A stretch of 64,000 nucleotides of DNA from Streptomyces pseudovenezuelae. Its GTDB lineage: Bacteria; Actinomycetota; Actinomycetes; Streptomycetales; Streptomycetaceae. The notes under the pieces are model-generated. The model was not told the DNA's origin. It saw only the letters and a list, made by a program, of their open reading frames with translations, and did not search any database. The translations under genes were made by a program, and so were the position numbers. Below, one piece after another: positions 53,485 through 63,429 of the stretch. How positions within the stretch are numbered: position 1 is the first letter of the stretch; each line of letters starts with the position of its first letter. The DNA is taken from assembly GCF_001513955.1 (NCBI RefSeq), contig NZ_KQ948145.1:88187-152186 (forward strand), in the 5' to 3' direction.

Positions 53485-53505
53485 GTTGAGCTATGCCGAC
53501 TCAAT
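53485..53505. promoter_or_regulatory. HAIR operator (HspR binding site) upstream of lon
   Basis: TTGAG at 53486-53490 and CTCAA at 53500-53504 are separated by 9 bp, matching the HAIR consensus CTTGAGT-N7-ACTCAAG in its core. It is 22 bp upstream of the lon start codon. HspR, the repressor of the dnaK and clpB operons, is known to repress lon in Streptomyces lividans. Confidence 0.85.
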
Positions 53506-53631
53506 GCCCAGGCGCTGTCGAATGTTCCCCACCCGCTTGCCTGTTCGCTGTCGGCGATCACGACTGCCGGAATCGACGGTTCCGGATCTATGATCATCGC
53601 GTAATAGGCACATTGGGTAAACAGTCATTAC

Positions 53632-53681
53632 AAGCGGTCATTGCGAGCGGTCAATGCGAGCGGCCAATGCGAGCGGCCATC
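53632..53681. repeat. 13-bp tandem repeat upstream of a GNAT gene
   Basis: Four near-identical units of GCGAGCGGTCAAT run from 53632 to 53681, ending 23 bp before the start codon at 53705, within the likely promoter or leader between lon and the acetyltransferase gene. Confidence 0.8.
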
Positions 53682-53704
53682 GCCGGATCAGCGCTGGGGG
53701 AGTC

Positions 53705-54364
53705 ATGGACCGAGTCGTGCAGGCGTGGGTGACCGGCTGGGTGGTGTCCCGCGGGGCCGCCCCGCCGGAGCGTCAGCCGTGGGGGTTCACCGTCGACGTG
53801 GGGCAGATCGCTCACGTCTCCCGGCATGTCTTCGAGGCGCTGGGCGAGGGCGTGGACGAGCAGCTCGTGCGCAAGGTCGCGGGCGGGGTGACCGGCGCCG
53901 GGGTGTGGCTCAAGGTGTTCCACGACCCGGAGGTTGTCGGAGGCTGGCTCGGCGAGGGCTGGTGGGTGGATCCCGAGCCGGGATACCTGATGACGGTCCC
54001 GCTGGCCGGAGCGGAGAGCGGACGTACGCACGTCCCCGAGGGCTACCGCAAGCGCGTCTGGTCCGTCGGCGGTGTCACGCGCATGCTCCTCACCGCCCCC
54101 GACGGCTCCCTCGCCGCGCGCGGCCAGACCGCCCCTACCGGCGCGACCGCCGTCTTCGACCAGATCGAGACGGCGCCCGCCCATCGGCGGATGGGCCTGG
54201 GCAGCATCGTCATGCACACGCTCCAGGCCGAGGCGGCCGCCTCGGGGGCGGAGACCGGCGTCCTCGCCGGAACTCCGGCGGGGCGGGCCCTGTACGAGGC
54301 TCTGGGCTGGCATGTGAACGCTCCGCTCACCAGTGCGAAGTTCGTGGGTCGGGACGCCGGGTGA
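53705..54364 (+). CDS. GNAT-family N-acetyltransferase
   Basis: A 219-residue GNAT protein. The acetyl-CoA-binding motif is in the C-terminal half: IETAPAHRRMGLGSIVMHTL (R-x2-G-x-G type, about 157-176), followed by TGVLAGTPAGRALYEALGW. The N-terminal half is divergent. Its substrate is unknown. The ATG at 53705 has GGGGGAG just upstream. It is divergent from lon. Confidence 0.85.
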   Translation: MDRVVQAWVTGWVVSRGAAPPERQPWGFTVDVGQIAHVSRHVFEALGEGVDEQLVRKVAGGVTGAGVWLKVFHDPEVVGGWLGEGWWVDPEPGYLMTVPLAGAESGRTHVPEGYRKRVWSVGGVTRMLLTAPDGSLAARGQTAPTGATAVFDQIETAPAHRRMGLGSIVMHTLQAEAAASGAETGVLAGTPAGRALYEALGWHVNAPLTSAKFVGRDAG

Positions 54365-54491
54365 CCGTCCGTCGCGGTTTCGCGAGCGAAACCCGCAGGC
54401 GCCCCGGCAGGGGCTCTGTCATAGCGCCGGTGATCGACCCGATACCTCTGGTCGCCGCCGGCCCTACGGCGGACAACGCCCAGCCGGCACC

Positions 54492-54544
54492 GGGTCTTCC
54501 CGACGGCCCGGCTCTGGGCCGCAGGGTCTTCCCGACGGCCCGGC
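54492..54544. repeat. 21-bp direct repeat in the spacer between the two GNAT genes
   Basis: GGGTCTTCCCGACGGCCCGG plus a C occurs at 54492-54512 and 54524-54544, in a 245-bp spacer that holds no gene. Confidence 0.75.
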
Positions 54545-54609
54545 ACGATCAGCACCTCCACGCGCGCGCGGGGCGACGACGACCGAGAAGACCAGGGGAA
54601 CGAACACCC

Positions 54610-55410
54610 ATGACCACCACGGACACAGCACCCCTCCTCTCCGCCTACGACGACCAGATGCGCGGCGCTCCCCCGACCCCGCCCACGGGGGTGACCTACG
54701 AGCAGGACGGACCGCTGTTGCGGATCGTCGGGCAGTTCCGCGGGCTGGTGAGCGGGCCGCGCGACCTCGGCGTGGAGGGCGCCGCGCTCGACGAACTCAT
54801 CGCGCGGCAACGGGACTTCTTCGCGGCGCGCGGGGAGGCCGTCGAGTGGAAGACCCGCTCCCACGACACCCCGGCCGATCTCACCGAACGACTCGGCGCG
54901 GCCGGTTTCGTGCCCGAGGAGCGGGAGACGGTACTGGTCGGCCGGGCCGCCGAGATGGCCGTGCACGAGCCCGCGCCGCCGGACGGCGTCACCGTGCGCC
55001 GGGTCACCGCGGACGCCGACATGCGGCGGATCGCCGCGATGGAGTCGGCGGTGTGGGGCCAGGACTGGACTTGGCTCGCCGACGACCTGATCGGCCGGGT
55101 CGCCGCCGCGCCGGACGACATCGCGGTGTACGTCGCCGAGGCGGACGGTGACGTGGTGTGCGCCGCCTGGCTGGCGTTCCGCCCGGGCACGGAGTTCGCG
55201 AGCCTGTGGGGCGGTTCCACACTGGCCGAGTGGCGGGGCAGGGGCATCTACCGTGCCCTGGTCGCCGTACGCGCCGCTCTCGCCGTCTCCCGGGGCGTCA
55301 CCTATCTGCAGGTGGACGCGTCGGACGACAGCGCGCCCATCCTGCGCCGGCTCGGCCTCCACGCGGTGACCACCACCACGCCGTACGTCTGGACACCGCC
55401 GGCCCCCTGA
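54610..55410 (+). CDS. GNAT-family N-acetyltransferase
   Basis: A 266-residue acetyltransferase. An N-terminal domain (about 1-110) that may bind substrate is followed by a GNAT domain with the acetyl-CoA motif in LAEWRGRGIYRALVAVRAA (about 207-225) and TYLQVDASDDSAPILRRLG after it. It is unrelated in detail to the GNAT just upstream. The ATG at 54610 lacks a strong ribosome site (GAACGAACACCC before it). It converges on the rhomboid-like gene. Confidence 0.85.
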   Translation: MTTTDTAPLLSAYDDQMRGAPPTPPTGVTYEQDGPLLRIVGQFRGLVSGPRDLGVEGAALDELIARQRDFFAARGEAVEWKTRSHDTPADLTERLGAAGFVPEERETVLVGRAAEMAVHEPAPPDGVTVRRVTADADMRRIAAMESAVWGQDWTWLADDLIGRVAAAPDDIAVYVAEADGDVVCAAWLAFRPGTEFASLWGGSTLAEWRGRGIYRALVAVRAALAVSRGVTYLQVDASDDSAPILRRLGLHAVTTTTPYVWTPPAP

Positions 55411-55436
55411 CACGGGACCGCCGGGTCGGCGGTGGC

Positions 55437-56252
55437 CTAGCCGGCTGCGACGAGCCGCCGGTGCCGGCGCCGCACCAGCGGCCAGGTCGCGACGCCGATC
55501 GCCAGGGCGATCGGATGACCCCAGTCGGTCAGCGGATCGGTGAACGCGATCAGGTCGGTGACCAGCGCCCAGCCGAACAGGGCGAGCAGCGGCCAGCGCA
55601 ACCACGGGCGCAGCAGCCCCGCCAGCGCGCCGAGGCTCGCGGCCACGCCGAAGCTGACGCCGTAGTCGAGGCGGTGCAGCGAACTGGCGGGCAACTGCCC
55701 GGCCAGCACCGCGAGGCCGATGGGGACCTCCGTCGCGAGGGTCGCGCCGATGTGCCCGAGCAGGAAGACACCGGCCGTGCGCACGCCACCGATCCGGCGC
55801 TCCAGCGCGGTGAGGACGAACAGCAGGGCGAGGGCGTACGGCGAGAGGATCCCGCCCGCGATCCACAGCGCGCTGGCCACCAGCACCAGGACGGGCGTGC
55901 GCAGGAGGTGCGCGACATCGGTGCTGGAGCCCTGGTGCAGGGTGTGCACGACGCCGGGGTCCAGATGCGCGGCGACCAGGGAGACGAGGGCCAGGACAGC
56001 GCCGTAGCCGAAGGTGAACGGTGTCCCGGCAGGGGTGGGGAGCAGCCGCAGCAGCCGGGGGAGGCGAAATCCCGTGTCCGGAGCGGCCGTTGCCGGCGGT
56101 GTCAGCGGTGCCCCGGGGGCGTTCGCCGCGCCCCGGTCCCGCTGCCGGGGCATCCCGTCGAGCAGCCCGGACGTATCCGCAAAGCAGGTGGCCGGGGCCG
56201 GTGCTTCCGGGGCGGGCGCGTCGGAAGGAGCTGGGGGCACGGTCCGTTCCAA
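55437..56252 (-). CDS. Rhomboid-like membrane protein
   Basis: A 271-residue integral membrane protein with six to seven hydrophobic segments. A candidate catalytic Ser lies in LDYGVSFGVAAS (rhomboid GxS-type segment) and a candidate His in DWGHPIALAIG of the last segment, the spacing expected of a rhomboid dyad; the family is the rhomboid-like group common in actinobacteria. The start is taken as a TTG at 56252 with AAGGAG upstream; ATG 56153 would shorten it by 33 residues. Proteolytic activity is not established. Confidence 0.75.
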   Translation of the reverse strand: MERTVPPAPSDAPAPEAPAPATCFADTSGLLDGMPRQRDRGAANAPGAPLTPPATAAPDTGFRLPRLLRLLPTPAGTPFTFGYGAVLALVSLVAAHLDPGVVHTLHQGSSTDVAHLLRTPVLVLVASALWIAGGILSPYALALLFVLTALERRIGGVRTAGVFLLGHIGATLATEVPIGLAVLAGQLPASSLHRLDYGVSFGVAASLGALAGLLRPWLRWPLLALFGWALVTDLIAFTDPLTDWGHPIALAIGVATWPLVRRRHRRLVAAG

Positions 56253-56391
56253 GGTGAGCTGCTCCTTCCGTCCCGCCCCACCCTTCGCGCCCCACCCACC
56301 CCCTGTCTGTGACCTGCGCCACGCCTGCCCCGATTCACAGGGACTTCTCAAGGACCCCCGGCCCGGGCGCCGCGGCTGCCAGGATGGGCCG

Positions 56392-57069
56392 GTGCCCACC
56401 TCGTACGACATTCCCGAAGTCCTGGACCGTCGCGAGGGCCCGTACGGAGAGGTCGTCCTGCGGCGCCACGGCGGGTTGCTCCAGATCATCGCCAACGGCT
56501 GCTTCCTGATGGACACCTCCGACGGACGCTCGGAGCGGATGCTCGTCGACGCCGCGCTCGGCGCGCTCGACGACCGGCCGGGTCCGCACGTCCTCATCGG
56601 CGGGCTCGGCGTCGGCTTCTCGCTCGCACACGCGGCCGGAAACCCGCGGTGGGGCCGGATCACGGTCGTCGAGCGGGAACCCGCGATCATCGACTGGCAC
56701 CGCGCGGGCCCGCTGTCGGCCCTCTCGGCGCGGGCGCTCGCCGATCCCCGGACGAACATTGTGGAAACGGATCTAGTCGGATTCGTCAATGAGACATGCG
56801 CCACTTTTGACGCGCTGTGCCTCGACATCGACAACGGACCCGACTGGACGGTCACGGACGGCAACCACGGCCTCTACGCGCGTACCGGACTCACAAGCTG
56901 CGCAAGGGTGTTGAAGCCGGGCGGTGTCCTGGCCGTGTGGTCGGCGAGACCCTCTGCGGAATTTGAGCAATCCCTAGCAAATGCCGGGTTCCAGCAGGTA
57001 CGTACCGAGGAGATCCCCGTTGCCCGGGGCGTACCGGACGTCGTGCACCTTGCCGTCCGACCTGGATAG
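56392..57069 (+). CDS. Class I SAM-dependent methyltransferase / spermidine-synthase-like protein
   Basis: A 225-residue Rossmann-fold protein close to the spermidine synthase-like family. The SAM-type motif is LIGGLGVGFSLAHA (about 69-82), followed by the acidic TVVEREPAIIDWHR and DALCLDIDNGPDW segments. The substrate cannot be told. The GTG at 56392 is chosen; the preceding AGGATGGG acts as a ribosome site. AT-richer codons occur around 56755-56810. Confidence 0.8.
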   Translation: MPTSYDIPEVLDRREGPYGEVVLRRHGGLLQIIANGCFLMDTSDGRSERMLVDAALGALDDRPGPHVLIGGLGVGFSLAHAAGNPRWGRITVVEREPAIIDWHRAGPLSALSARALADPRTNIVETDLVGFVNETCATFDALCLDIDNGPDWTVTDGNHGLYARTGLTSCARVLKPGGVLAVWSARPSAEFEQSLANAGFQQVRTEEIPVARGVPDVVHLAVRPG

Positions 57070-57192
57070 CAAAGGGGTGATGACTCCCCGTACTCTGCTT
57101 CCCTACGCCGATCATTCAAGCGTCAATCGCAGTCATGCGCAGACAAGGAATCACCCCACATGGTTCCGGAAAGCACTCCCCAGGGGCGGGCG

Positions 57193-57930
57193 ATGGAGCA
57201 GACACACACCTCCCACAACGGTTCGACGGCCACCCCCGGCGCTCAGCGCCGGGTCCTGGTCGTCGAGGACGATCCGACGATCGTCGACGCCATCGCGACC
57301 CGCCTGCGCGCCGAGGGATTCCTCGTGCAAACGGCGGTCGACGGTCCGTCCGCGGTCGACACGGCCGAGGCCTGGCAGCCGGACCTGCTGATCCTCGACA
57401 TCATGCTGCCCGGCTTCGACGGTCTGGAGGTCTGCCGCCGTGTGCAGGCCGCCCGTCCGGTGCCGGTGATGATGCTCACCGCGCGGGACGACGAGACCGA
57501 CATGCTGGTCGGGCTCGGCGTCGGCGCCGACGACTACATGACCAAGCCGTTCTCGATGCGCGAGCTGGCCGCGCGCGTGCACGTCCTGCTGCGGCGGGTC
57601 GAGCGGGCCGCCCTGGCCGCCGCGACGCCCAGAAGCGGCATCCTGCGGCTCGGCGAGCTGGAGATCGACCACGCGCAGCGCCGGGTACGGGTGCGGAGCG
57701 AGGACGTCCACCTCACTCCGACCGAGTTCGACCTGCTCGTGTGCCTGGCGAACACCCCGCGCGCGGTGCTCTCCCGTGAGCAGCTGCTGGCCGAGGTGTG
57801 GGACTGGGCGGACGCCTCCGGCACCCGCACGGTCGACAGCCACATCAAGGCACTGCGCCGGAAGATCGGTGCCGAGCGGATCCGCACGGTGCACGGCGTG
57901 GGCTACGCCCTGGAGACGCCGACGCCATGA
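57193..57930 (+). CDS. OmpR/PhoB-family response regulator
   Basis: A 245-residue two-component regulator. The receiver domain (about 19-135) has the acidic pair ED(25-26), phosphoacceptor D69 in LLILDIMLPG and the Lys of DDYMTKPF; the C-terminal winged helix (about 145-240) contains LTPTEFDLLVCLANTP and VDSHIKALRRKIG. The ATG at 57193 is preferred over 57160 because of the GGGGCGGG site and shorter typical length. It overlaps the kinase gene by 4 bp. Confidence 0.93.
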   Translation: MEQTHTSHNGSTATPGAQRRVLVVEDDPTIVDAIATRLRAEGFLVQTAVDGPSAVDTAEAWQPDLLILDIMLPGFDGLEVCRRVQAARPVPVMMLTARDDETDMLVGLGVGADDYMTKPFSMRELAARVHVLLRRVERAALAAATPRSGILRLGELEIDHAQRRVRVRSEDVHLTPTEFDLLVCLANTPRAVLSREQLLAEVWDWADASGTRTVDSHIKALRRKIGAERIRTVHGVGYALETPTP

Positions 57931-59033
57931 GCGAGGGTGCGGCCGGCCGGAGAAGCCCCAAGGAACCCTGGGGTGGCGTGAGCCCGTTCTCGATCAAGAC
58001 GAAGCTGGGTGTCCTGGTCGTCATCGCGGTCCTCATCACCACCGGGCTGATGATGATCGCGATGCGCACGGCGACCGAGCTGCGCTTCATCACGGTCTTC
58101 TCGATGATCGCCACACTGCTCATTACGCAGTTCGTGGCGCATTCGCTCACCGCGCCCCTGGACGACATGAACGCGGTAGCCCGGTCCATCTCGCACGGCG
58201 ACTACACCCGCCGGGTCCGCGAGAACCGGCGGGACGAGCTGGGCGACCTGGCCCAGACGATCAACCGCATGGCGGACGACCTGGAGGCCCAGGAACGCCA
58301 GCGCAAGGAACTTGTGGCAAATGTCTCCCACGAGCTGCGCACGCCCATCGCGGGCCTGCGTGCCGTGCTGGAGAACATCGTCGACGGGGTCACCCAGGCG
58401 GACCCCGAGACCATGCGCACGGCCCTGAAGCAGACCGAGCGGCTCGGCCGGCTGGTGGAGACGCTGCTGGACCTGTCCCGCCTCGACAACGGCGTCGTAC
58501 CGCTGAAGAAGCGCCGGTTCGAGGTGTGGCCGTATCTCTCGGGCGTGCTGAAGGAGGCCAACATGGTCGCCACGGCACGCGCGGGCATCGCCTCCGGATC
58601 CGGCAGCCACACCCGCAACGACGTCCATCTGCACCTCGACGTGTCGCCGCCGGAGCTGACCGCGCACGCCGATCCCGAGCGCATCCACCAGGTCGTGGCC
58701 AACCTGATCGACAACGCGGTCAAGCACAGCCCGGCGCACGGACGGGTGACGGTCAAGGCGCGGCGCGGGGCGCTGCCCGAGTCGCTCGAACTGGAGGTCC
58801 TCGACGAGGGCCCCGGCATTCCGCGCTCGGAGTGGCATCGCGTCTTCGAGCGGTTCAACCGCGGTCAGGTCATGCGGCCGCACGGTCCGGGCAGTGACGG
58901 CGGCACCGGGCTCGGGCTGGCGATCGCCCGCTGGGCGGTGGATCTGCACGGCGGCCGGATCGGAGTGGCCGAATCCGAGCGGGGCTGCAGGATTCTTGTC
59001 ACCCTTCCGGGACTTCCCTCTCTGCCAAGTTGA
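57927..59033 (+). CDS. Intramembrane-sensing histidine kinase
   Basis: A 368-residue kinase. Two membrane segments (about 27-46 and 54-71) are joined by only seven residues, leaving no extracytoplasmic sensor, so it belongs to the intramembrane-sensing type. HAMP (72-125), phosphoacceptor H135 in VSHELRTP, N box NLIDNAVKHS and G2 box GGTGLGLAIA follow. It overlaps the response-regulator gene (ATGA) and is the cognate partner. A small hairpin (59068-59088) follows before kgd. Confidence 0.93.
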   Translation: MSEGAAGRRSPKEPWGGVSPFSIKTKLGVLVVIAVLITTGLMMIAMRTATELRFITVFSMIATLLITQFVAHSLTAPLDDMNAVARSISHGDYTRRVRENRRDELGDLAQTINRMADDLEAQERQRKELVANVSHELRTPIAGLRAVLENIVDGVTQADPETMRTALKQTERLGRLVETLLDLSRLDNGVVPLKKRRFEVWPYLSGVLKEANMVATARAGIASGSGSHTRNDVHLHLDVSPPELTAHADPERIHQVVANLIDNAVKHSPAHGRVTVKARRGALPESLELEVLDEGPGIPRSEWHRVFERFNRGQVMRPHGPGSDGGTGLGLAIARWAVDLHGGRIGVAESERGCRILVTLPGLPSLPS

Positions 59034-59067
59034 CGTAAAGTTCGAAGCGGAGCCGCAAGATCCATCT

Positions 59068-59088
59068 GTGTCCGGCACTGACGGACAC
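59068..59088 (+). terminator. Short hairpin after the two-component genes
   Basis: GTGTCCG (59068-59074) pairs with CGGACAC (59082-59088) around a 7-nt loop, 35 bp after the kinase stop. It is weak, without a T-run. The rest of 59034-59327 should hold the kgd promoter; no clear element is assigned. Confidence 0.4.
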
Positions 59089-59327
59089 GTGTGATCAGGC
59101 AGAGGGCCGCGCCGCAGTCGCGCAGGGCCCCGCTCGGCGCTTGCCTCGTGCGGATTCACGTACCGGAACCACGCTTGTTTCCCGCCATTTCAACCCCCGA
59201 AACTCGCTGTTTGATGTGACTTACACGACGATGGACCGGCCCGGCCTGACCTTCACCGTCTTGGGGGCGTAGCCTTTATTCCCGCTGTCCATCACCTTGT
59301 GAGAAGCGGAAGAGGGCGGTTGCCGCC

Positions 59328-62300
59328 GTGTCGCCACAGTCCCCCAGTAACTCGAGCATCTCGACCGACGCAGACCAAGCGGGCAAGAATCCCGCTGCCG
59401 CGTTCGGCCCGAACGAGTGGCTCGTCGACGAGATCTATCAGCAGTACCTCCAGGACCCGAATTCGGTAGACCGTGCCTGGTGGGACTTCTTCGCCGACTA
59501 CAAGTCGGGGGCCGCCGCTCCGGCTGCGGCGGGTACCGCGGCCGCGGGGGCCGCGGAGACCACCACAGCTCCGGCTGCCGCCGCGGCGCCCAGCGCCCCG
59601 GCCCAGGCTCCCGCCCCGGCCCCGGCCGCTGCTCCGGCCGCGAAGCCCGCCGCCGCGGCCCCGGCCAAGGCCGCTCCGGCTCAGGCCGCTCCGGCCGCCA
59701 AGCCGGCTGCCGCGAAGCCCGCCGCCAAGACGGCCGCCGAGGGTGCCTCCGCGGAGGGCCCCGAGCTGGTGACCCTGCGCGGCCCCGCCGCCGCGGTCGC
59801 GAAGAACATGAACGCCTCCCTGGAGCTGCCCACGGCCACGTCCGTGCGCGCGGTCCCGGTGAAGCTGCTCTTCGACAACCGCATCGTCATCAACAACCAC
59901 CTCAAGCGCGCCCGCGGCGGGAAGATCTCCTTCACGCACCTCATCGGGTACGCGATGGTGCAGGCCATCAAGGCCATGCCGTCGATGAACTGGCACTACG
60001 CGGAGAAGGACGGGAAGCCCACCCTCGTCAAGCCGCAGCACGTCAACTTCGGCCTCGCCATCGACCTGGTGAAGCCCAACGGCGACCGCCAGCTGGTCGT
60101 CGCGGGCATCAAGAAGGCCGAGACGCTGAACTTCTTCGAGTTCTGGCAGGCCTACGAGGACATCGTCCGCCGCGCCCGTGACGGCAAGCTGACGATGGAC
60201 GACTTCTCGGGCGTCACGGTCTCCCTGACGAACCCGGGCGGCCTCGGTACGGTCCACTCGGTCCCGCGCCTGATGCCCGGCCAGTCGGTCATCATGGGCG
60301 TCGGCTCCATGGACTACCCGGCGGAGTTCCAGGGCACCTCCCAGGACACCCTGAACAAGCTCGGCATCTCGAAGGTCATGACGCTCACGTCGACCTACGA
60401 CCACCGGGTCATCCAGGGCGCCGCCTCCGGCGAGTTCCTGCGCGTCGTCGCCAACTACCTCCTCGGCGAGAACGGCTTCTACGACGAGATCTTCGAGGCG
60501 CTGCGCATCCCCTACGAGCCGGTCCGCTGGCTCAAGGACATCGACGCCAGCCACGACGACGACGTCACCAAGGCCGCCCGCGTCTTCGAGCTGATCCACT
60601 CCTACCGGGTCCGCGGCCACGTCATGGCCGACACCGACCCGCTGGAGTACCGCCAGCGCAAGCACCCCGACCTGGACATCACCGAGCACGGCCTCACCCT
60701 GTGGGACCTGGAGCGGGAGTTCGCGGTCGGCGGTTTCGCCGGCAAGTCCCTGATGAAGCTGCGCGACATCCTCGGCGTGCTGCGCGACTCGTACTGCCGC
60801 ACCACCGGCGTCGAGTTCATGCACATCCAGGACCCGAAGCAGCGCCGGTGGATCCAGGACCGCATCGAGCGCTCGCACACCAAGCCGGAGCGCGAGGAGC
60901 AGCTGCGCATCCTGCGCCGCCTGAACGCGGCGGAGGCCTTCGAGACCTTCCTGCAGACGAAGTACGTCGGCCAGAAGCGCTTCTCCCTGGAGGGCGGCGA
61001 GTCCGTCATCCCGCTGCTCGACGCGGTCCTCGACTCGGCCGCCGAGTCGCGCCTGGACGAGGTCGTCATCGGCATGGCCCACCGCGGCCGCCTGAACGTC
61101 CTGGCGAACATCGTCGGCAAGTCGTACGCGCAGATCTTCCGCGAGTTCGAGGGCAACCTCGACCCGAAGTCGATGCACGGCTCCGGCGACGTCAAGTACC
61201 ACCTGGGCGCCCAGGGCACCTTCACCGGCCTGGACGGCGAGCAGATCAAGGTCTCGCTGGCCGCGAACCCCTCCCACCTGGAGACGGTCGACCCGGTCAT
61301 CGAGGGCATCGTCCGCGCCAAGCAGGACATCATCAACAAGGGCGGCACGGACTTCACGGTCCTGCCGGTCGCCCTGCACGGTGACGCGGCCTTCGCGGGC
61401 CAGGGCGTGGTGGCCGAGACCCTGAACATGTCGCAGCTGCGGGGTTACCGCACCGGCGGCACGGTCCACATCGTCATCAACAACCAGGTCGGCTTCACGG
61501 CGGCGCCCGAGTCCTCGCGCTCCTCCATGTACGCCACCGACGTGGCCCGCATGATCGAGGCCCCGATCTTCCACGTGAACGGCGACGACCCGGAGGCCGT
61601 GGTCCGCGTCGCGCGGCTGGCCTTCGAGTTCCGCCAGGCGTTCAACAAGGACGTGGTGATCGACCTCATCTGCTACCGCCGCCGCGGTCACAACGAGTCG
61701 GACAACCCGGCCTTCACCCAGCCCCTGATGTACGACCTGATCGACAAGAAGCGCTCGGTGCGCAAGCTGTACACCGAGTCCCTCATCGGTCGCGGCGACA
61801 TCACCCTGGAAGAGGCCGAGCAGGCGCTGCAGGACTACCAGGGCCAGCTGGAGAAGGTCTTCACCGAGGTCCGCGAGGCCGTCACGGCCCAGCCGGCCGC
61901 CGGTCCCGTCTCCGACCCGCAGGCCGAGTTCCCGGTCGCCGTGAACACCGCGATCTCCGCGGAGGTCGTGAAGCGGATCGCCGAGTCCCAGGTCAACATC
62001 CCCGACACCTTCCACGTCCACCCGCGTCTGCTGCCGCAGCTGCAGCGCCGGGCGTCGATGGTCGAGGACGGCACGATCGACTGGGGCATGGGCGAGACGC
62101 TCGCCGTCGGCTCCCTCCTCCTGGAGGGCACCCCGGTCCGCCTGTCCGGTCAGGACTCCCAGCGCGGCACCTTCGGCCAGCGCCACGCGGTCCTCATCGA
62201 CCGGGAGACGGGCGAGGAGCACACCCCGCTCCAGTACCTCAACGAGGAGCAGGCCCGCTACAACGTCTACAACTCCCTGCTGTCCGAGTACGCGGTCATG

Positions 62301-63125
62301 GGCTTCGAGTACGGCTACTCGCTGGCCCGCCCCGACGCGCTCGTGCTCTGGGAGGCGCAGTTCGGTGACTTCGTCAACGGCGCGCAGACGATCGTCGACG
62401 AGTACATCTCGGCGGCGGAGCAGAAGTGGGGCCAGACGTCGGGTGTGACGTTGTTGTTGCCGCACGGCTACGAGGGCCAGGGCCCGGACCACTCGTCCGC
62501 GCGCGTGGAGCGCTTCCTCCAGCTCTGCGCCCAGAACAACATGACGGTCGCGATGCCGACCCTGCCGTCGAACTACTTCCACCTCCTGCGGTGGCAGGTG
62601 CACAACCCGCACCACAAGCCGCTGGTCGTCTTCACCCCGAAGTCGATGCTGCGCCTGAAGGCCGCCGCGTCGAAGACGGAGGAGTTCACGTCGGGCCAGT
62701 TCCGCCCGGTCATCGGCGACGCCACGGTGGACGCCGCCGCGGTCCGCAAGGTCGTCTTCGTGGCGGGCAAGCTGTACTACGACCTTGAGGCCGAGCGTCA
62801 GAAGCGCGGCATCACGGACACGGCGATCATCCGCATCGAGCGCCTGTACCCGCTGCCGGGCACCGAGCTCCAGGCGGAGATCGCCAAGTACCCGAACGCC
62901 GAGAAGTACCTGTGGGCCCAGGAGGAGCCGGCGAACCAGGGCGCGTGGCCCTTCATCGCCCTCAACCTGATCGACCACCTGGACCTGGCGGTCGGCGCGG
63001 ACATCCCGCACGGCGAACGGCTGCGGCGGATCTCCCGCCCGCACAGCTCCTCCCCGGCCGTCGGTTCCGCCAAGCGGCACCAGGCGGAGCAGGAGCAGCT
63101 CGTGCGTGAGGTGTTCGAGGCGTAA
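59328..63125 (+). CDS. kgd: Multifunctional 2-oxoglutarate decarboxylase/dehydrogenase (E1o fused to E2-type domain)
   Basis: A 1265-residue TCA-cycle enzyme. An N-terminal 2-oxoglutarate-dehydrogenase segment (about 27-60) is followed by a long Ala/Pro-rich linker (about 61-145), an E2-type acyltransferase domain (about 155-380) with the DHRVIQG motif (about 363) that holds the catalytic His, and the thiamine-diphosphate-dependent E1o domain (about 450-1265) with [12 protein letters not shown] and the TPP-binding GDDPEAV segment. It decarboxylates 2-oxoglutarate and, in complex with E2 and E3 partners, works as dehydrogenase. There is no lipoyl domain in the chain. The GTG at 59328 is the first codon of homology. 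Confidence 0.97.
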   Translation: MSPQSPSNSSISTDADQAGKNPAAAFGPNEWLVDEIYQQYLQDPNSVDRAWWDFFADYKSGAAAPAAAGTAAAGAAETTTAPAAAAAPSAPAQAPAPAPAAAPAAKPAAAAPAKAAPAQAAPAAKPAAAKPAAKTAAEGASAEGPELVTLRGPAAAVAKNMNASLELPTATSVRAVPVKLLFDNRIVINNHLKRARGGKISFTHLIGYAMVQAIKAMPSMNWHYAEKDGKPTLVKPQHVNFGLAIDLVKPNGDRQLVVAGIKKAETLNFFEFWQAYEDIVRRARDGKLTMDDFSGVTVSLTNPGGLGTVHSVPRLMPGQSVIMGVGSMDYPAEFQGTSQDTLNKLGISKVMTLTSTYDHRVIQGAASGEFLRVVANYLLGENGFYDEIFEALRIPYEPVRWLKDIDASHDDDVTKAARVFELIHSYRVRGHVMADTDPLEYRQRKHPDLDITEHGLTLWDLEREFAVGGFAGKSLMKLRDILGVLRDSYCRTTGVEFMHIQDPKQRRWIQDRIERSHTKPEREEQLRILRRLNAAEAFETFLQTKYVGQKRFSLEGGESVIPLLDAVLDSAAESRLDEVVIGMAHRGRLNVLANIVGKSYAQIFREFEGNLDPKSMHGSGDVKYHLGAQGTFTGLDGEQIKVSLAANPSHLETVDPVIEGIVRAKQDIINKGGTDFTVLPVALHGDAAFAGQGVVAETLNMSQLRGYRTGGTVHIVINNQVGFTAAPESSRSSMYATDVARMIEAPIFHVNGDDPEAVVRVARLAFEFRQAFNKDVVIDLICYRRRGHNESDNPAFTQPLMYDLIDKKRSVRKLYTESLIGRGDITLEEAEQALQDYQGQLEKVFTEVREAVTAQPAAGPVSDPQAEFPVAVNTAISAEVVKRIAESQVNIPDTFHVHPRLLPQLQRRASMVEDGTIDWGMGETLAVGSLLLEGTPVRLSGQDSQRGTFGQRHAVLIDRETGEEHTPLQYLNEEQARYNVYNSLLSEYAVMGFEYGYSLARPDALVLWEAQFGDFVNGAQTIVDEYISAAEQKWGQTSGVTLLLPHGYEGQGPDHSSARVERFLQLCAQNNMTVAMPTLPSNYFHLLRWQVHNPHHKPLVVFTPKSMLRLKAAASKTEEFTSGQFRPVIGDATVDAAAVRKVVFVAGKLYYDLEAERQKRGITDTAIIRIERLYPLPGTELQAEIAKYPNAEKYLWAQEEPANQGAWPFIALNLIDHLDLAVGADIPHGERLRRISRPHSSSPAVGSAKRHQAEQEQLVREVFEA

Positions 63126-63154
63126 CCGCTCCGGCGGGCAGTACGTGAGTGACC

Positions 63155-63186
63155 GGGCCGCACCCCTCTTCGGAGGGGTGCGGCCC
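63155..63186 (+). terminator. Strong intrinsic terminator after kgd
   Basis: A perfect 14-bp stem (GGGCCGCACCCCTC at 63155-63168 and its complement at 63173-63186) is capped by a TTCG tetraloop, 30 bp after the kgd stop. It should end the kgd transcript before the next gene. Confidence 0.85.
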
Positions 63187-63215
63187 GGCCGTTTCGGCGC
63201 ACTTATCCTTGAGCC

Positions 63216-63395
63216 ATGTACTTCACGGACCGTGGCATCGAGGAATTGGAGAAGCGGCGCGGCGAGGAGGAAGTCACCTTCGAGTGGCTCGCCGAGCAGC
63301 TGCGGACGTTCGTGGACCTCAACCCCGACTTCGAGGTGCCGGTGGAGCGACTGGCCACGTGGCTCGCCCGGCTGGACGACGAGGACGACGAGTAA
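63216..63395 (+). CDS. Small conserved actinobacterial protein (DUF6104-like)
   Basis: A 59-residue acidic protein, all helical in appearance: MYFTDRGIEELEKRRGEEEV begins a helix, then LAEQLRTFVDLNPDFEVPVERLA is a second region (shown here in part). It ends in a DDEDDE tail. It is a conserved small gene downstream of kgd in Streptomyces and is named only as a domain of unknown function. The ATG at 63216 lies 30 bp after the terminator stem, so it has its own promoter or relies on read-through. Function unknown. Confidence 0.75.
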   Translation: MYFTDRGIEELEKRRGEEEVTFEWLAEQLRTFVDLNPDFEVPVERLATWLARLDDEDDE

Positions 63396-63429
63396 GCCGG
63401 ACGCATCCCTGTCCGCGGGGCGCCCCTGA

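Noticed and set aside
50641..53604. A plus-strand open frame of about 990 codons opposite lon
   Set aside because: Antisense shadow of lon, lacking a ribosome site and homology.
59292..63080. A minus-strand open frame of about 1260 codons opposite kgd
   Set aside because: Antisense shadow of kgd; Val/Leu/Arg-rich with no recognisable motif.
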